Origin: Mycobacterium sp. 852013-51886_SCH5428379
GTDB lineage: Bacteria; Actinomycetota; Actinomycetes; Mycobacteriales; Mycobacteriaceae
NCBI RefSeq assembly: GCF_001665575.1
Contig: NZ_LZSU01000022.1
Coordinates: 62,001-126,000, forward strand
DNA length: 64,000 nt
Reading direction: 5' to 3'
Every line of letters starts with the position of its first letter. Within the stretch, counting starts at the first letter, position 1. The translations under genes and the position numbers were made by a program. Shown one piece after another: positions 9,885-19,371 of this stretch. Below the pieces are notes generated by a model, which made no database searches, was not told the DNA's origin, and worked only from the letters and a program-made list of their open reading frames with translations.

Positions 9885-11006
9885 ATGCTCGTGGAACCCG
9901 ACCGACAAGCTGACATCGCCGCACTGGACACCACCTTGACGACGGTGGAGCGCGTGCTCGACGTCGACGGTCTGCGCGACAGGATCGCCAAGCTCGAGCA
10001 GGACGCCTCCGATCCCAACCTCTGGGACGACCAGACGCACGCCCAGAAGGTGACCAGCGAGCTGTCGCACGCCCAGGGCGAATTGCGCCGCGTCGAGGAA
10101 CTGCGCCAGCGCGTCGAGGATCTGCCGGTGCTCTACGAGCTCGCCGCGGAGGCGGAGGGGGCGGACGCCCAGAACGCCACAGACGAGGCCGACGCCGAAC
10201 TCGAGAAGCTGCGCGAGGACATCGAGGCCATGGAGGTCCGCACGCTGCTGTCCGGCGAGTACGACGAGCGCGAGGCGGTCGTGACGATCCGGTCGGGTGC
10301 GGGTGGCGTCGACGCCGCCGACTGGGCCGAGATGCTGATGCGCATGTACATCCGCTGGGCCGAGCAGCACAAGTACCCCGTCGAGGTGTTCGACACGTCC
10401 TACGCCGAAGAGGCCGGGATCAAGAGCGCGACCTTCGCGGTGCACGCGCCGTTCGCCTACGGAACGCTGTCGGTCGAACAGGGCACCCACCGCCTGGTCC
10501 GGATCAGCCCGTTCGACAATCAGGGCCGCCGCCAGACGTCGTTCGCCGACGTCGAGGTGCTGCCGGTCACCGAGACCACCGACCACATCGACATCCCCGA
10601 GGGCGACGTGCGCGTCGACGTCTACCGCTCCAGCGGCCCCGGCGGGCAGTCGGTGAACACCACCGACTCCGCGGTCCGGCTGACCCACATCCCGACCGGG
10701 ATCGTGGTGACCTGTCAGAACGAGAAGTCGCAGCTGCAGAACAAGGTCTCCGCGATGCGGGTGTTGCAGGCTAAGTTGTTGGAACGCAAGCGGTTGGAAG
10801 AACGTGCCGAGCTCGACGCCCTGAAGGGAGACGGCGGCAGTTCCTGGGGCAACCAGATGCGCTCCTACGTCCTGCACCCGTATCAGATGGTGAAAGACCT
10901 ACGCACCGATTACGAAGTCGGCAGTCCGGCGGCCGTGCTCGACGGCGACATCGACGGATTCCTCGAAGCCGGCATCCGCTGGCGTAACAGGCGCGATGAC
11001 GAGTAG
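9885..11006 (+). CDS. prfB: peptide chain release factor 2
   Basis: 373-residue class I release factor for UGA and UAA stop codons. The stop-recognition tripeptide SPF is in [12 protein letters not shown] and the peptidyl-hydrolase motif GGQ in [17 protein letters not shown]. There is no internal stop or programmed frameshift early in the gene, unlike E. coli prfB; the frame is continuous. ATG at 9885 is used here, but GTG at 9891 (reading [12 protein letters not shown]) aligns with known mycobacterial RF2 starts and may be the true one. The last 11 bases overlap the next gene, so translation of the mechanosensitive channel is probably coupled. Confidence 0.95.
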   Translation: MLVEPDRQADIAALDTTLTTVERVLDVDGLRDRIAKLEQDASDPNLWDDQTHAQKVTSELSHAQGELRRVEELRQRVEDLPVLYELAAEAEGADAQNATDEADAELEKLREDIEAMEVRTLLSGEYDEREAVVTIRSGAGGVDAADWAEMLMRMYIRWAEQHKYPVEVFDTSYAEEAGIKSATFAVHAPFAYGTLSVEQGTHRLVRISPFDNQGRRQTSFADVEVLPVTETTDHIDIPEGDVRVDVYRSSGPGGQSVNTTDSAVRLTHIPTGIVVTCQNEKSQLQNKVSAMRVLQAKLLERKRLEERAELDALKGDGGSSWGNQMRSYVLHPYQMVKDLRTDYEVGSPAAVLDGDIDGFLEAGIRWRNRRDDE

Positions 11007-11952
11007 CACGTTCCAGGCGAACGGTTTCGCCGACGGCTGGCACAACTTCTGGCACGGCGAGATCGGCACCTGGCTGCTGACGCAGGGGTTGCAGATCGCC
11101 CTGCTCGTCGTCGGCGCGCTCCTGGCCGCCCGGTTCATCAACTGGATCGCCCGCCGGGTCACCCGGCGCATCGACGCCGAGTACATGGAGAGCGATCAGC
11201 TGGTGCGCTCCGAGAGCGCCAAGCACCGGCAGGCCGTGGCGTCGGTGATCTCCTGGGTGTCGATCGCCGTCCTGTTCGTCGTCGTCGCGGTCGAGATCAC
11301 CGACGTGATCAACGTTCCCGTCGGATCGCTCGTCGCCCCGGCCGCCGTGTTGGGTGCCGCTCTCGGCTTCGGTGCGCAGAAGTTGGTGCAGGACCTGCTG
11401 GCCGGGTTCTTCATCATCACCGAGCGTCAGTACGGCTTCGGCGACCTGGTGCAGCTCAGCATGGTCGGCGCCAACGAGGCCGCGGAGGGCACCGTCGAGG
11501 AGGTCACCCTTCGGGTGACCAAACTGCGCACCAGTGAAGGTGAGGTCTTCACGGTCCCGAACGGCAACATCGTCCGCTCGCTGAACATGTCGAAGGACTG
11601 GGCCCGCGCCGTCGTCGACATCCCGGTCCCCACGACCGTCGACCTCAACCGCGTCAACGAGCTGCTGCACGCGGTCGGCGAGGACGCCATGGACGATTCG
11701 GGTCTGCGGGCACTGCTGCTGGACACGCCACAGCTCATGGGCGTCGAGAGCATCGAACTCGACACCGTCAATCTGCGGATGGTCGCCCGCACGCTGCCCG
11801 GTAAGCAGTTCGACGTCGGCAGGCGGCTGCGCATCCGCATCATCGCGGCCCTGGCGCGGGCCGGCATCGCCACCCCGGACCACACCCCGACCGTCGACAC
11901 CATCGGCGGCCACGGGGAGGCGCAGCAGAGCCGGCCGGAGTCGAAGCAGTGA
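10996..11952 (+). CDS. MscS-family mechanosensitive channel
   Basis: 318-residue inner-membrane protein of the small-conductance mechanosensitive channel family, expected to open on membrane tension and release solutes. Three helices precede the pore segment: about 27-47, 77-96 and the MscS pore helix [20 protein letters not shown] near residue 112. The beta-domain follows ([20 protein letters not shown], then [10 protein letters not shown]). The C-terminal tail is hydrophilic. It overlaps prfB by 11 bases and the next gene by GTGA, so it sits inside the prfB-ftsEX operon. Confidence 0.88.
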   Translation: MTSSTFQANGFADGWHNFWHGEIGTWLLTQGLQIALLVVGALLAARFINWIARRVTRRIDAEYMESDQLVRSESAKHRQAVASVISWVSIAVLFVVVAVEITDVINVPVGSLVAPAAVLGAALGFGAQKLVQDLLAGFFIITERQYGFGDLVQLSMVGANEAAEGTVEEVTLRVTKLRTSEGEVFTVPNGNIVRSLNMSKDWARAVVDIPVPTTVDLNRVNELLHAVGEDAMDDSGLRALLLDTPQLMGVESIELDTVNLRMVARTLPGKQFDVGRRLRIRIIAALARAGIATPDHTPTVDTIGGHGEAQQSRPESKQ

Positions 11953-12476
11953 ACGTCGCACAGGTGTTGCGCAGATGGCGTCGTGACGACCGCGGGTGGC
12001 CGCGCTATCTGCCGGGCGGCCGGGTTCGCACCTCGACCGCGGGGCTGATCGCCTTGTTCATCGCGCTCGCCTGGTTGCAGCAGACCTTCACCCCGGAGCC
12101 TGCCCCACCTGAGCCCCCGGCGCACCAACAAGTGGTGCCGCCCGGGTTCGTGCCCGATCCGGACTACACCTGGGTGCCGCGCACCCAGGTGCAGACACCG
12201 GTCCCGACCCAATGGCCCACCACGACCACGACGACCACGACGACGCCGCCGACCACCACGACCACCACCCCGACGACGAGCCCGACCTCACCGACGTCAC
12301 CGACGTCGCCGGAGTCGCCGGAGTCGCCGGAGCCGTTCGCGCCGACGACCACGGTCATCGATCCCGACGGATCGGGTTTGCTACCGCCGCGCACGGTCAC
12401 GGTGCCGCCGGCTCCGACTCCGTCGACAGCGCCACCCCCAGCGCCGTTCCCGGGACTGCCGGGCCTGCCGGGGTAG
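11949..12476 (+). CDS. Pro/Thr-rich single-pass membrane protein
   Basis: 175 residues from a GTG that overlaps the preceding TGA. A basic N-terminus (LRRWRRDDR) precedes one helix at about residues 31-45 ([15 protein letters not shown]). The remainder is outside-facing low-complexity sequence: a Thr run, then [18 protein letters not shown] and Pro-rich blocks up to PGLPGLPG. Position and character match the uncharacterised gene between the MscS gene and ftsE in other mycobacteria. A cell-wall-spanning spacer is possible; no catalytic domain is visible. Confidence 0.8.
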   Translation: MNVAQVLRRWRRDDRGWPRYLPGGRVRTSTAGLIALFIALAWLQQTFTPEPAPPEPPAHQQVVPPGFVPDPDYTWVPRTQVQTPVPTQWPTTTTTTTTTPPTTTTTTPTTSPTSPTSPTSPESPESPEPFAPTTTVIDPDGSGLLPPRTVTVPPAPTPSTAPPPAPFPGLPGLPG

Positions 12477-12516
12477 CGGGGACCGCGCCCGTCCACCGCT
12501 ACACTGGCGTGCCGTG

Positions 12517-13206
12517 ATGATCACCCTCGACAGCGTGACCAAGCAGTACAAGTCCTCGGCGCGGCCCGCGCTGGACAACGTCTCGCTCAAGATCGACAAG
12601 GGTGAGTTCGTGTTCCTCATCGGACCGTCCGGTTCGGGCAAGTCGACGTTCATGCGGCTGCTGCTCGCCGAGGACTCGCCGACCAAGGGCGACATCCGGG
12701 TGTCGAAATTCCACGTCAACAAGCTGCCCGGTCGGCACATCCCGGGCCTGCGCCAGGTGATCGGCTGCGTGTTCCAGGACTTCCGGCTGTTGCAGCAGAA
12801 GACGGTGTTCGAGAACGTGGCCTTCGCGCTCGAGGTGATCGGGAAGCGGTCGGAGGTGATCAACCGGGTCGTGCCCGATGTCCTCGAGATGGTCGGGCTG
12901 TCCGGTAAGGCCAACCGGCTGCCGGCCGAGCTGTCCGGCGGTGAGCAGCAGCGCGTCGCCATCGCGCGGGCGTTCGTGAACCGGCCGTTGGTGCTGTTGG
13001 CCGACGAGCCGACCGGCAACCTCGACCCGGAGACGAGTAAAGACATCATGGATCTGCTGGAACGCATCAATCGCACTGGAACGACCGTGCTGATGGCCAC
13101 CCACGACCATCACATCGTCGATTCGATGCGCCAACGCGTCCTCGAACTGGAGCTGGGCCGCCTGGTCCGGGACGAGCAGCGCGGCATCTACGGAATGGAT
13201 CGCTAG
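12517..13206 (+). CDS. ftsE: cell division ATP-binding protein FtsE
   Basis: 229-residue ABC ATPase that works with FtsX at the septum to activate peptidoglycan hydrolases. Walker A is GPSGSGKST (near residue 36), the Q-loop CVFQDFRLL, the signature LSGGEQQR, Walker [10 protein letters not shown] and the H-loop MATHDH. ATG at 12517 gives the same length as M. tuberculosis FtsE; GTG at 12514 is one codon upstream. The stop codon shares a base with the GTG of ftsX, so the two are translationally coupled. Confidence 0.97.
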   Translation: MITLDSVTKQYKSSARPALDNVSLKIDKGEFVFLIGPSGSGKSTFMRLLLAEDSPTKGDIRVSKFHVNKLPGRHIPGLRQVIGCVFQDFRLLQQKTVFENVAFALEVIGKRSEVINRVVPDVLEMVGLSGKANRLPAELSGGEQQRVAIARAFVNRPLVLLADEPTGNLDPETSKDIMDLLERINRTGTTVLMATHDHHIVDSMRQRVLELELGRLVRDEQRGIYGMDR

Positions 13207-14102
13207 TGCGTTTTGGGTTCCTGATCAATGAGGTCCTGACCGGACTTCGTCGCAACGTCACCATGACGGTGGCGATGATCCTCACCACCGCCATCTCGAT
13301 CGGCCTCTTCGGCGGCGGCCTGCTGGTCATCCGGCTGGCCGACCAGTCACGCGCGATCTACCTGGACCGGGTGGAGAGCCAGGTCTTCCTGACCCCCGAG
13401 GTCTCGGCCGGCGACCCCACGTGTGACGCCGACCCCTGCAAGGCGCTGCGCTCGCAGATCGAGGACCGCAACGACGTGGCCTCGGTGCGGTTCCTCAACC
13501 GTGACCAGGCCTACGACGACGCCATCGCAAAGTTCCCGCAGTACAAGGACGTCGCAGGTAAGGACGCGTTCCCGGCGTCGTTCGTCGTCAAGCTCAAGAA
13601 CCCCGAGGAACACCAGGGGTTCGACGAGGCGATGGTCGGGCAACCCGGCGTACTCAATGTCCTCAACCAGAAGGACCTGATAGACCGGTTGTTCGCGGTG
13701 CTCGATGGGATCAGCAACGCGGCGTTCGCGATAGCTCTGGTCCAAGCGGTCGGGGCGGTGCTACTGATCGCGAACATGGTCCAAGTCGCGGCCTATACCC
13801 GGCGTACCGAGATCGGCATCATGAGACTCGTCGGCGCCAGCCGGTGGTATACCCAGCTACCGTTCCTGGTCGAAGCGATGCTCGCCGCGTTGATCGGTGT
13901 GGTGCTCGCGATCGTGGGGCTGATCCTGGTGCGGTCGTTGTTCCTGGAGAACGCGCTCGACCAGTTCTATCAAGCCAACCTCATCGCCCAGGTCGACTTC
14001 CGGGACGTCGTCTACTACTGCGCACCGTGGATGCTGTTCCTCGGCTTGGCCATGTCGGGTCTGACGGCATACGTCACGCTGCGGCTGTACGTGCGAAGGT
14101 AG
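13206..14102 (+). CDS. ftsX: cell division protein FtsX
   Basis: 298-residue membrane partner of FtsE. Helix 1 is at about residues 20-45 ([20 protein letters not shown]), then a large extracellular loop with a Cys pair (PTCDADPCK) that in mycobacteria contacts the RipC hydrolase, then three C-terminal helices (about 170-195, 219-243, 270-290). Start is GTG at 13206. smpB begins 3 bases after the stop. Confidence 0.96.
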   Translation: MRFGFLINEVLTGLRRNVTMTVAMILTTAISIGLFGGGLLVIRLADQSRAIYLDRVESQVFLTPEVSAGDPTCDADPCKALRSQIEDRNDVASVRFLNRDQAYDDAIAKFPQYKDVAGKDAFPASFVVKLKNPEEHQGFDEAMVGQPGVLNVLNQKDLIDRLFAVLDGISNAAFAIALVQAVGAVLLIANMVQVAAYTRRTEIGIMRLVGASRWYTQLPFLVEAMLAALIGVVLAIVGLILVRSLFLENALDQFYQANLIAQVDFRDVVYYCAPWMLFLGLAMSGLTAYVTLRLYVRR

Positions 14103-14105
14103 GTC

Positions 14106-14600
14106 GTGGCGAAAAAGGCCGGTGCGGCGAAGGACCGCAACAACCAGGTGGTCGCGACCAACCGCAGGGCCCGCCACAACTACTCGATTCTCGACACCTA
14201 CGAGGCCGGTATCGCACTCGTCGGGACCGAGGTCAAGAGTCTGCGAGACGGGCAGGCATCGCTGGCGGATGCGTTCGCCACCGTCGACGACGGCGAGATC
14301 TGGCTACGCAACCTGCACATCCCGGAGTATCACCACGGGTCCTGGACCAACCACGCACCACGGCGCAACCGGAAGTTGTTGTTGCACCGCAAGCAGATCG
14401 ACCAGCTCGTCGGCAAGATCCGGGACGGCAACCTGACCCTGGTGCCGCTGTCGCTGTACTTCACCGACGGCAAGGTGAAGGTGGAACTGGCCCTGGCCCG
14501 CGGTAAGCAGGCCCACGACAAGCGGCAAGATCTCGCACGCCGCGATGCCCAGCGTGAAGTCGTTCGTGAACTCGGTCGACGCGCCAAGGGCATGTCCTGA
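14106..14600 (+). CDS. smpB: SsrA-binding protein SmpB
   Basis: 164 residues from GTG at 14106. SmpB binds the tRNA-like domain of tmRNA and brings it to stalled ribosomes. Conserved segments: [39 protein letters not shown], the K(Q)AHDKR stretch and a basic C-terminal tail ending GRRAKGMS, which enters the empty mRNA channel. Its RNA partner ssrA is in the same window at 17900. Confidence 0.97.
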   Translation: MAKKAGAAKDRNNQVVATNRRARHNYSILDTYEAGIALVGTEVKSLRDGQASLADAFATVDDGEIWLRNLHIPEYHHGSWTNHAPRRNRKLLLHRKQIDQLVGKIRDGNLTLVPLSLYFTDGKVKVELALARGKQAHDKRQDLARRDAQREVVRELGRRAKGMS

Positions 14601-14629
14601 TCGGAGTCCTGTTAGCGCTGGCTTCCGCT

Positions 14630-15442
14630 GTGGGTTATGGGGTCAGCGACTTCGTGGGCGGTGTGGCCGCCCGGCGCGTCGCCGCATTGCGCATCGTCGT
14701 GGTGTCCTACCCGATCGCGATGGTGTTGCTGGCCGCCCTCGCTGTGCTGATCGGCGGCGACATCTCCACACCCGCGGTCGTGTGGGGTGCGCTGAGCGGT
14801 ATCGCCCAGGGTCTGGGTGTCTGGTGGTTCTACGCGGCGTTGGGCTCTGGGCCGATCTCGGTGGTCTCACCGCTGACGGCGGTGCTGGTGGCGGGGTTGC
14901 CCGTCGGCGTCGGATTGGCGCTGGGGGAGCGCCCCGGCCTGATCGCCGCCGTCGGTGTCGCCGTCGCCCTGGCGGCCGTGGTGCTGGTGAGCCGCGAGGC
15001 GACCGACGAGGACGTCCGGCCGCACCGGTTCACCAAGGCCGTTGCCTGGCTGACCGTCGGCGCCGGAATCGGGTTCGGTCTGAACTTCGTCCTCATCGCC
15101 CAGGCGCCGGTCGAGGCAAACCTGTGGCCGCTGGTCTTCGCCCGGGTCGCGGCGACGGTGCTGGTCTTCGGCATTGCGATCGCCAGCCGTCAGCTCCGCC
15201 CGCCGTCGGGTGTGCCGCTACGCCTGGCGGTGTTGGCCGGGCTGCTCGACACCGGCGCCAACGTTGCGATGCTGTTGGCGCTGCAGGCCTCCCTGCTGTC
15301 GCTGGCCGGGGTGCTGATGTCTCTGTACCCGGCGGCGACGGTGCTGCTCGCGATCGTCGTGCTACGTGAACGGGTCACGCGCTGGCAGGCCTCGGGCATG
15401 GTGCTCGCGCTGGTGGCCGTCGCGATGATCGCCGGTGGCTGA
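14630..15442 (+). CDS. EamA/DMT-family transporter
   Basis: About ten-helix drug/metabolite transporter with two EamA repeats; at least 270 residues. From GTG at 14630 it reads MGYGVSDFVGG, but the frame is open upstream and encodes ten further typical residues ([10 protein letters not shown]) back to the smpB stop, without ATG, GTG or TTG. The first helix therefore looks truncated with the GTG start, and a CTG at 14597 overlapping smpB is possible. Later signatures include GVWWFYAALGSGPISVVSPL and SLYPAATVLLAIVVLRE. Substrate unknown. Confidence 0.82.
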   Translation: MGYGVSDFVGGVAARRVAALRIVVVSYPIAMVLLAALAVLIGGDISTPAVVWGALSGIAQGLGVWWFYAALGSGPISVVSPLTAVLVAGLPVGVGLALGERPGLIAAVGVAVALAAVVLVSREATDEDVRPHRFTKAVAWLTVGAGIGFGLNFVLIAQAPVEANLWPLVFARVAATVLVFGIAIASRQLRPPSGVPLRLAVLAGLLDTGANVAMLLALQASLLSLAGVLMSLYPAATVLLAIVVLRERVTRWQASGMVLALVAVAMIAGG

Positions 15443-15465
15443 CCTTTAGCTGTCGGCGCACGGCA

Positions 15466-15478
15466 CGCGAAATTCGCG
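15466..15478. promoter_or_regulatory. short palindrome before the membrane GGDEF-EAL gene
   Basis: CGCGAA-A-TTCGCG, a perfect 6-bp inverted repeat, ends 8 bases before the GTG start of the gene. It could be an operator or a ribosome-site-masking hairpin; no factor is known to me. Confidence 0.35.
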
Positions 15479-15486
15479 GCGGTCGG

Positions 15487-17907
15487 GTGAGAGATTCGTG
15501 GCACGATGGTCTCCTGTCGGATTTGCCAAAGGGGGTGTTGGCGGTCAGGGGCTATCAACAGCGCCTCATCTTGTTCTCCGGCGTTCTGCTGCTGTGGACG
15601 GTCAATGCCCTCGCCTTCCACGGCGACGCGCTGGCCGGACGGGTTGCGGCCGGCATCCAGTTCGTGGTCACCGCCGGCGCGGTGATCTGCGGGCTCGTGG
15701 TGGCCCGCCGGATGAGCGGCATCCTGCGATGGTGGCGACTTCTCATCGCCGCCGGGCTGGCCTGCTGGCTGTTCGGCGAAGTCCTGTGGTGGACGCGCCG
15801 CGCAACTGTCGGCGGTGGCGAGCTGGGAGCGTCGGTCGGCGTCGCCAGCTACTTCCTGTTCCTGCTGTGCGCCCTCGGTTCGCTGCTGCTGCTGGCCCGG
15901 GCCGGTCAAGGCGTCCTCGGCAGACTGGATGGCCCGACGCGGCTGTACGTCGTGACCACCGTGCTCGACGGCTTGGTCGCGATCATGTCGTTCGTCATCT
16001 TCGTGCTTATCGCTGGTCGGGGGATGTTCTCCACCACCAACTCCCTGCCGCGTTCGAGTGACGAGTCCGTTCAGATCGCGTTCGCGGTGCTGGAATCCGT
16101 CGTCGTGGTCACCGCGATCGTGATGGCCATGGTGTACCGGCCCAACCGGCCATACCGGGCCAACGGATTGCTCCTCACGTGCGGCGTGGCGGTGATCGCG
16201 GCGTCGGACCGGCTGCTGGCCTATCTGGAGAGTGTCGGTGTCGAGGGCCAGGAGCTGTGGGGCGGAATCGGGTTCGTTGTCGGTCCGCTGCTGATCGGTT
16301 TCGCCGTGCTCGACCTGCAGGCACGGCCGCGACGGGCCAACGACGGTAGTCACCGTGCGATGGACTGGGCGCAGCTGATCCTGCCCTACAGCGGCTTTCT
16401 CGGTGTCGCGGTGTTGTTCGCCTTCCACTTCAGGGTCGGCCGCTACGTCGACACGTCGGTGACGGTGTCGGCGCTGATCCTGATCCTGCTGGTCGCGTCG
16501 CGGCAGGTGATCGCGATGCGGGCGCAGTGGCTGCTGACCCTTCGGCTGTTCCAGACCCAGCGCAAGCTCGCCCATCAGGTCAACCACGACGCGTTGACCG
16601 GTCTGCCCAACCGGCTGCTGTTCGCCGAACGGCTCCAGGAGGCCATCGAGGCGGGCCATTTCGTGCTGATCTTCGTCGACCTCGACGATTTCAAAGAGGT
16701 CAACGACCGGTTCGGTCACGCGGCGGGGGACAACCTGCTCTGCGCCGTCGGCGAGCGGTTGCAGCGGTGCATGGGGGAGAACGACACGCTGGCCCGCATC
16801 GGCGGCGACGAGTTCGCCATCCTCGTCGACGGTGGAGCGGGGCCGCCGGAGGAGGTCGCCGACCGCCTCCGGTTGGCGTTGCGGGAACCGTTCGCCGTCC
16901 ACGGGTCCGCGGTGCGGGTGCGCGCGAGCATGGGTCTGGTCCGGCCGCCGACCGAGGGTCCGACACCCACGTCGGACGACCTGCTGCGGCAGGCCGACAT
17001 CTCGATGTACGCGGGTAAGCGGTCGGGTAAGGACACCGCGGTGGTGTACCAGCCGTCGTCGTCGGCCACCACGAGTTTCCCGACAGCGCTGCGGGAAGCC
17101 GACGGGGGCACGCCGTCCGGTTTCCGGCTGGTCTATCAGCCGGTGGTGCGTCTGGACGACGCGATGCCGGTGGCCGTGGAGGCGCTGGCGCGGTGGACCG
17201 CGCCCAATGGCATGGAGATCCCGCCCGAGACGTTCGTGGCCAGCGCCGAAGCTGCCGGCCTCGGCGCGACCCTGGATCTGCTGGTGCTCGACACTGCATG
17301 CCGCGAGGTCGGCGAAGCGAATCTGCAGGTCGCAGTCCACGTGAACGTCGGGGCGGCCCGGCTGGGCAACCGCGACTTCACCGAGCAGGTGAGGCAGACG
17401 CCGGCCCGGCACGGGATGCCGCCGCAGCGACTGGTCGTGGAGATCACCGAGACGGTTCCGATCGTGGACCTCGCGGAAGCGGCCGCGGAGATCGAGCAGC
17501 TCAACGCCTCGGGTATCCGCGTCGCACTCGACGACTTCGGCGCGGGCTACAACTCTCTGACCTACCTGCACGCGCTGCCGGTGCAGATCATCAAGCTCGA
17601 CCGTGGGCTGGCCGTGGGTGCGGACCCGGACCGCGACGTCACGCTGTACCGCTCGGTGATCGGGCTGTGTCACGCGCTGGGGCTGGAGGTCATCGCGGAG
17701 GGCATCGAGTCCGCGGCCCAGGGCGAGACGGTGATGGCGGCAGGCTGCCGATTGGCGCAGGGGCATCTGTTCGGCCGGCCGGTCCCCGTCGATCGTCTCG
17801 GGCCGACGATCCGTGACCGTGTCCGGAAGAATCCGGTGGAGCGCAGCGTTGAGTCTCACGTACCATTGACTATCCCGCCGAAGGTCGACGGGGATGCGAG
17901 GGGCTGA
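15487..17907 (+). CDS. membrane-bound GGDEF-EAL c-di-GMP enzyme
   Basis: 806 residues: eight to ten N-terminal membrane helices (residues about 25-350), a GGDEF domain (motif RIGGDEF at 437-443, after DALTGLPNRLLFAERL) and an EAL domain (EAL at 565-567). The EAL metal and catalytic residues look intact: ETVP, DDFGAGYNSL, IIKLDR, EGIES, QGHLFGRPV. The product-inhibition I-site RxxD before GGDEF is degenerate (GEND). Synthesis and breakdown of c-di-GMP are therefore both plausible, with membrane sensing. The stop codon lies inside the first bases of ssrA. Confidence 0.9.
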   Translation: MRDSWHDGLLSDLPKGVLAVRGYQQRLILFSGVLLLWTVNALAFHGDALAGRVAAGIQFVVTAGAVICGLVVARRMSGILRWWRLLIAAGLACWLFGEVLWWTRRATVGGGELGASVGVASYFLFLLCALGSLLLLARAGQGVLGRLDGPTRLYVVTTVLDGLVAIMSFVIFVLIAGRGMFSTTNSLPRSSDESVQIAFAVLESVVVVTAIVMAMVYRPNRPYRANGLLLTCGVAVIAASDRLLAYLESVGVEGQELWGGIGFVVGPLLIGFAVLDLQARPRRANDGSHRAMDWAQLILPYSGFLGVAVLFAFHFRVGRYVDTSVTVSALILILLVASRQVIAMRAQWLLTLRLFQTQRKLAHQVNHDALTGLPNRLLFAERLQEAIEAGHFVLIFVDLDDFKEVNDRFGHAAGDNLLCAVGERLQRCMGENDTLARIGGDEFAILVDGGAGPPEEVADRLRLALREPFAVHGSAVRVRASMGLVRPPTEGPTPTSDDLLRQADISMYAGKRSGKDTAVVYQPSSSATTSFPTALREADGGTPSGFRLVYQPVVRLDDAMPVAVEALARWTAPNGMEIPPETFVASAEAAGLGATLDLLVLDTACREVGEANLQVAVHVNVGAARLGNRDFTEQVRQTPARHGMPPQRLVVEITETVPIVDLAEAAAEIEQLNASGIRVALDDFGAGYNSLTYLHALPVQIIKLDRGLAVGADPDRDVTLYRSVIGLCHALGLEVIAEGIESAAQGETVMAAGCRLAQGHLFGRPVPVDRLGPTIRDRVRKNPVERSVESHVPLTIPPKVDGDARG

Positions 17908-18267
17908 ACGGTTTCGACTTCGCGCATCGAATCAAGGGAAGCGTGCCGGTGCAGGCAAAGACCACCGTAAGCGTCGTTGCAAACCAATTAAGCGCCGATT
18001 CCAATCAGCGCGACTACGCTCTCGCTGCCTAAGCGAAGCTAGTCCGTCAGACCGGGAGGGCCCTCGGCCCGGACCCTGGCGTCATCTAGAGGGAACCACC
18101 TACGGGTTCGGTCGCGGAACCCGTGGGGACATCAAACAGCGACTGGGATCGTCATCCTGACTTGTTCGCGTGATCAGGAGATCCGAGTAGAGACATAGCG
18201 AACTGCGCACGGAGAAGCCTTGAGGGAATGCCGTAGGACCCGGGTTCGATTCCCGGCAGCTCCACCG
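17900..18267 (+). ncRNA. ssrA: transfer-messenger RNA (tmRNA)
   Basis: The tRNA-like ends pair: 5' GGGGCTG (17900-17906) with CAGCTCC (18257-18263), and the TFC-like arm GGGTTCGATTCCC is at the 3' end. The tag frame at 17994-18032 starts with GCC after AATTAAGC and encodes ADSNQRDYALAA followed by TAA; M. tuberculosis differs by one residue as I recall it. The third base of the terminal CCA reads G in the DNA, so the final A must be added. The 5' end overlaps the preceding GGDEF-EAL gene by 8 bases, so the promoter lies within that gene; TTGAGT (17849) with TATCCC (17871) is a weak candidate. Confidence 0.97.
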
Positions 18268-18272
18268 ACAAG

Positions 18273-18306
18273 AAGCGGGCCAGGACGAGAAGTCCTGGCC
18301 CGCTTT
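18273..18306 (+). terminator. ssrA terminator
   Basis: A perfect 14-bp stem, AAGCGGGCCAGGAC (18273-18286) with GTCCTGGCCCGCTT (18292-18305), has a 5-nt loop and is followed by T. It begins five bases after the tmRNA 3' end. Confidence 0.93.
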
Positions 18307-18440
18307 GTTGTTGGGGCGCTCCGGTACGCCTCGTGGGGTTTGCTCCCTGCTTGACGCAGCAGTTAATTTGCAGGTGATCCGACGCGATCCAATTCCGCAA
18401 GCGTTCCTACCGATTCCGTTTTCCCAGTAGATTCACACGC

Positions 18441-19268
18441 ATGTCTCGCTGGGCCCGGGTGGGTGTGACGGCACTCCTCGGTGTCGCGGCGTTGAACGTC
18501 ATCTCGACCGTCCCGCCTGCGTCGGCTGACGACTGCGCCGACGCCGAGGTCGTGTTTGCCCGGGGCACCGACGAGCCCAAAGGTATGGGTCAGGTCGGTA
18601 ACGCCTTCGCAGATTCGTTGCGTGCGCAAACCTTCGGCTTGAACATCGCGACCTACGCGGTGGACTATGACGCGGGCAAGCTGCAGCTGGGCACCGGTGA
18701 CGGCGCCAAGGACGCGATTTCCCACATCAAATCCACGCTCGCCTCGTGTCCCGACACCAAGATCGTGTTGGGCGGATACTCGCAGGGCGCGAACGTCGTC
18801 AACATCCTCGTCGGCAATCCCATCGTCGGAATCGCCTGGGGCGCCGCGCTTCCGTCCTCGTTGGCGGGCAGCGTCGTGGCGATCGCCACCTTCGGCAACG
18901 TCGCGAACCGCGCAGGCACCAAGCTGCCATCCCAGACCGCGCTGTTCGCCGGGAAGGGGATCGACCTCTGCAACCCAGCCGATCCGATCTGTCACGCCGG
19001 CGAAGGCAACGCGTGGAGCGAGCACACCAACGGCTACGTTCCCGCGTACACCACGCAGGCCGCCGCCTTCACTGCTTCCAAGCTGCTGGTTGGGATCGAC
19101 CACATGAGGCCCGGTTTCGGGCAGGCGCCTGGGTACGGGCAGTTTCCGATTTATGCCTCACCGCCGGCGGGATCGGACCACATGCCGCCGGGATATGGGA
19201 CGCAGACGCCGACATTCGATCCGACGCTGTCGACGTACAACCCGTCCGCTGTGGCGGGCTTGCCCTGA
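18441..19268 (+). CDS. cutinase-family secreted esterase
   Basis: 275 residues with a Sec signal peptide cleaved near PPASA-DDC (about residue 29). The cutinase-like alpha/beta hydrolase has Ser114 in GGYSQGAN, an Asp in DLCNPADPICH and a His in SEHTNGY; Cys32 and Cys103 sit where the family forms a disulphide. It should hydrolyse lipid esters outside the cell, as mycobacterial Culp proteins do. The C-terminal 55 residues are Pro/Gly/Tyr-rich and contain two related motifs, DHMRPGFGQ and DHMPPGYGT, absent from the core fold. Confidence 0.9.
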   Translation: MSRWARVGVTALLGVAALNVISTVPPASADDCADAEVVFARGTDEPKGMGQVGNAFADSLRAQTFGLNIATYAVDYDAGKLQLGTGDGAKDAISHIKSTLASCPDTKIVLGGYSQGANVVNILVGNPIVGIAWGAALPSSLAGSVVAIATFGNVANRAGTKLPSQTALFAGKGIDLCNPADPICHAGEGNAWSEHTNGYVPAYTTQAAAFTASKLLVGIDHMRPGFGQAPGYGQFPIYASPPAGSDHMPPGYGTQTPTFDPTLSTYNPSAVAGLP

Positions 19269-19371
19269 CTTCACGAAGCTACTTCAGCGCCCGTACCACC
19301 TCCCTGAGACCGGCCCTGGGCGCGATCATCAATAACAGGACAGCGTCAACCCGTGATGACACGATGGCGCG

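Noticed and set aside
9885..9990. Programmed frameshift in prfB
   Set aside because: The RF2 frame is continuous from the start; no in-frame UGA or slippery sequence is present.
15190..17859. 889-codon minus-strand open frame opposite the GGDEF-EAL gene
   Set aside because: It is a high-GC shadow frame: Arg/Gln/Pro-rich composition with no domain, while the plus strand encodes complete GGDEF and EAL motifs.
18152..18400. Minus-strand ORF with the phrase ELPGIEPGSYGIPSRLL
   Set aside because: It is antisense to the tmRNA 3' half and terminator; the amino acids come from the T-arm and acceptor sequence. This is a common annotation artefact next to tRNA-like genes.
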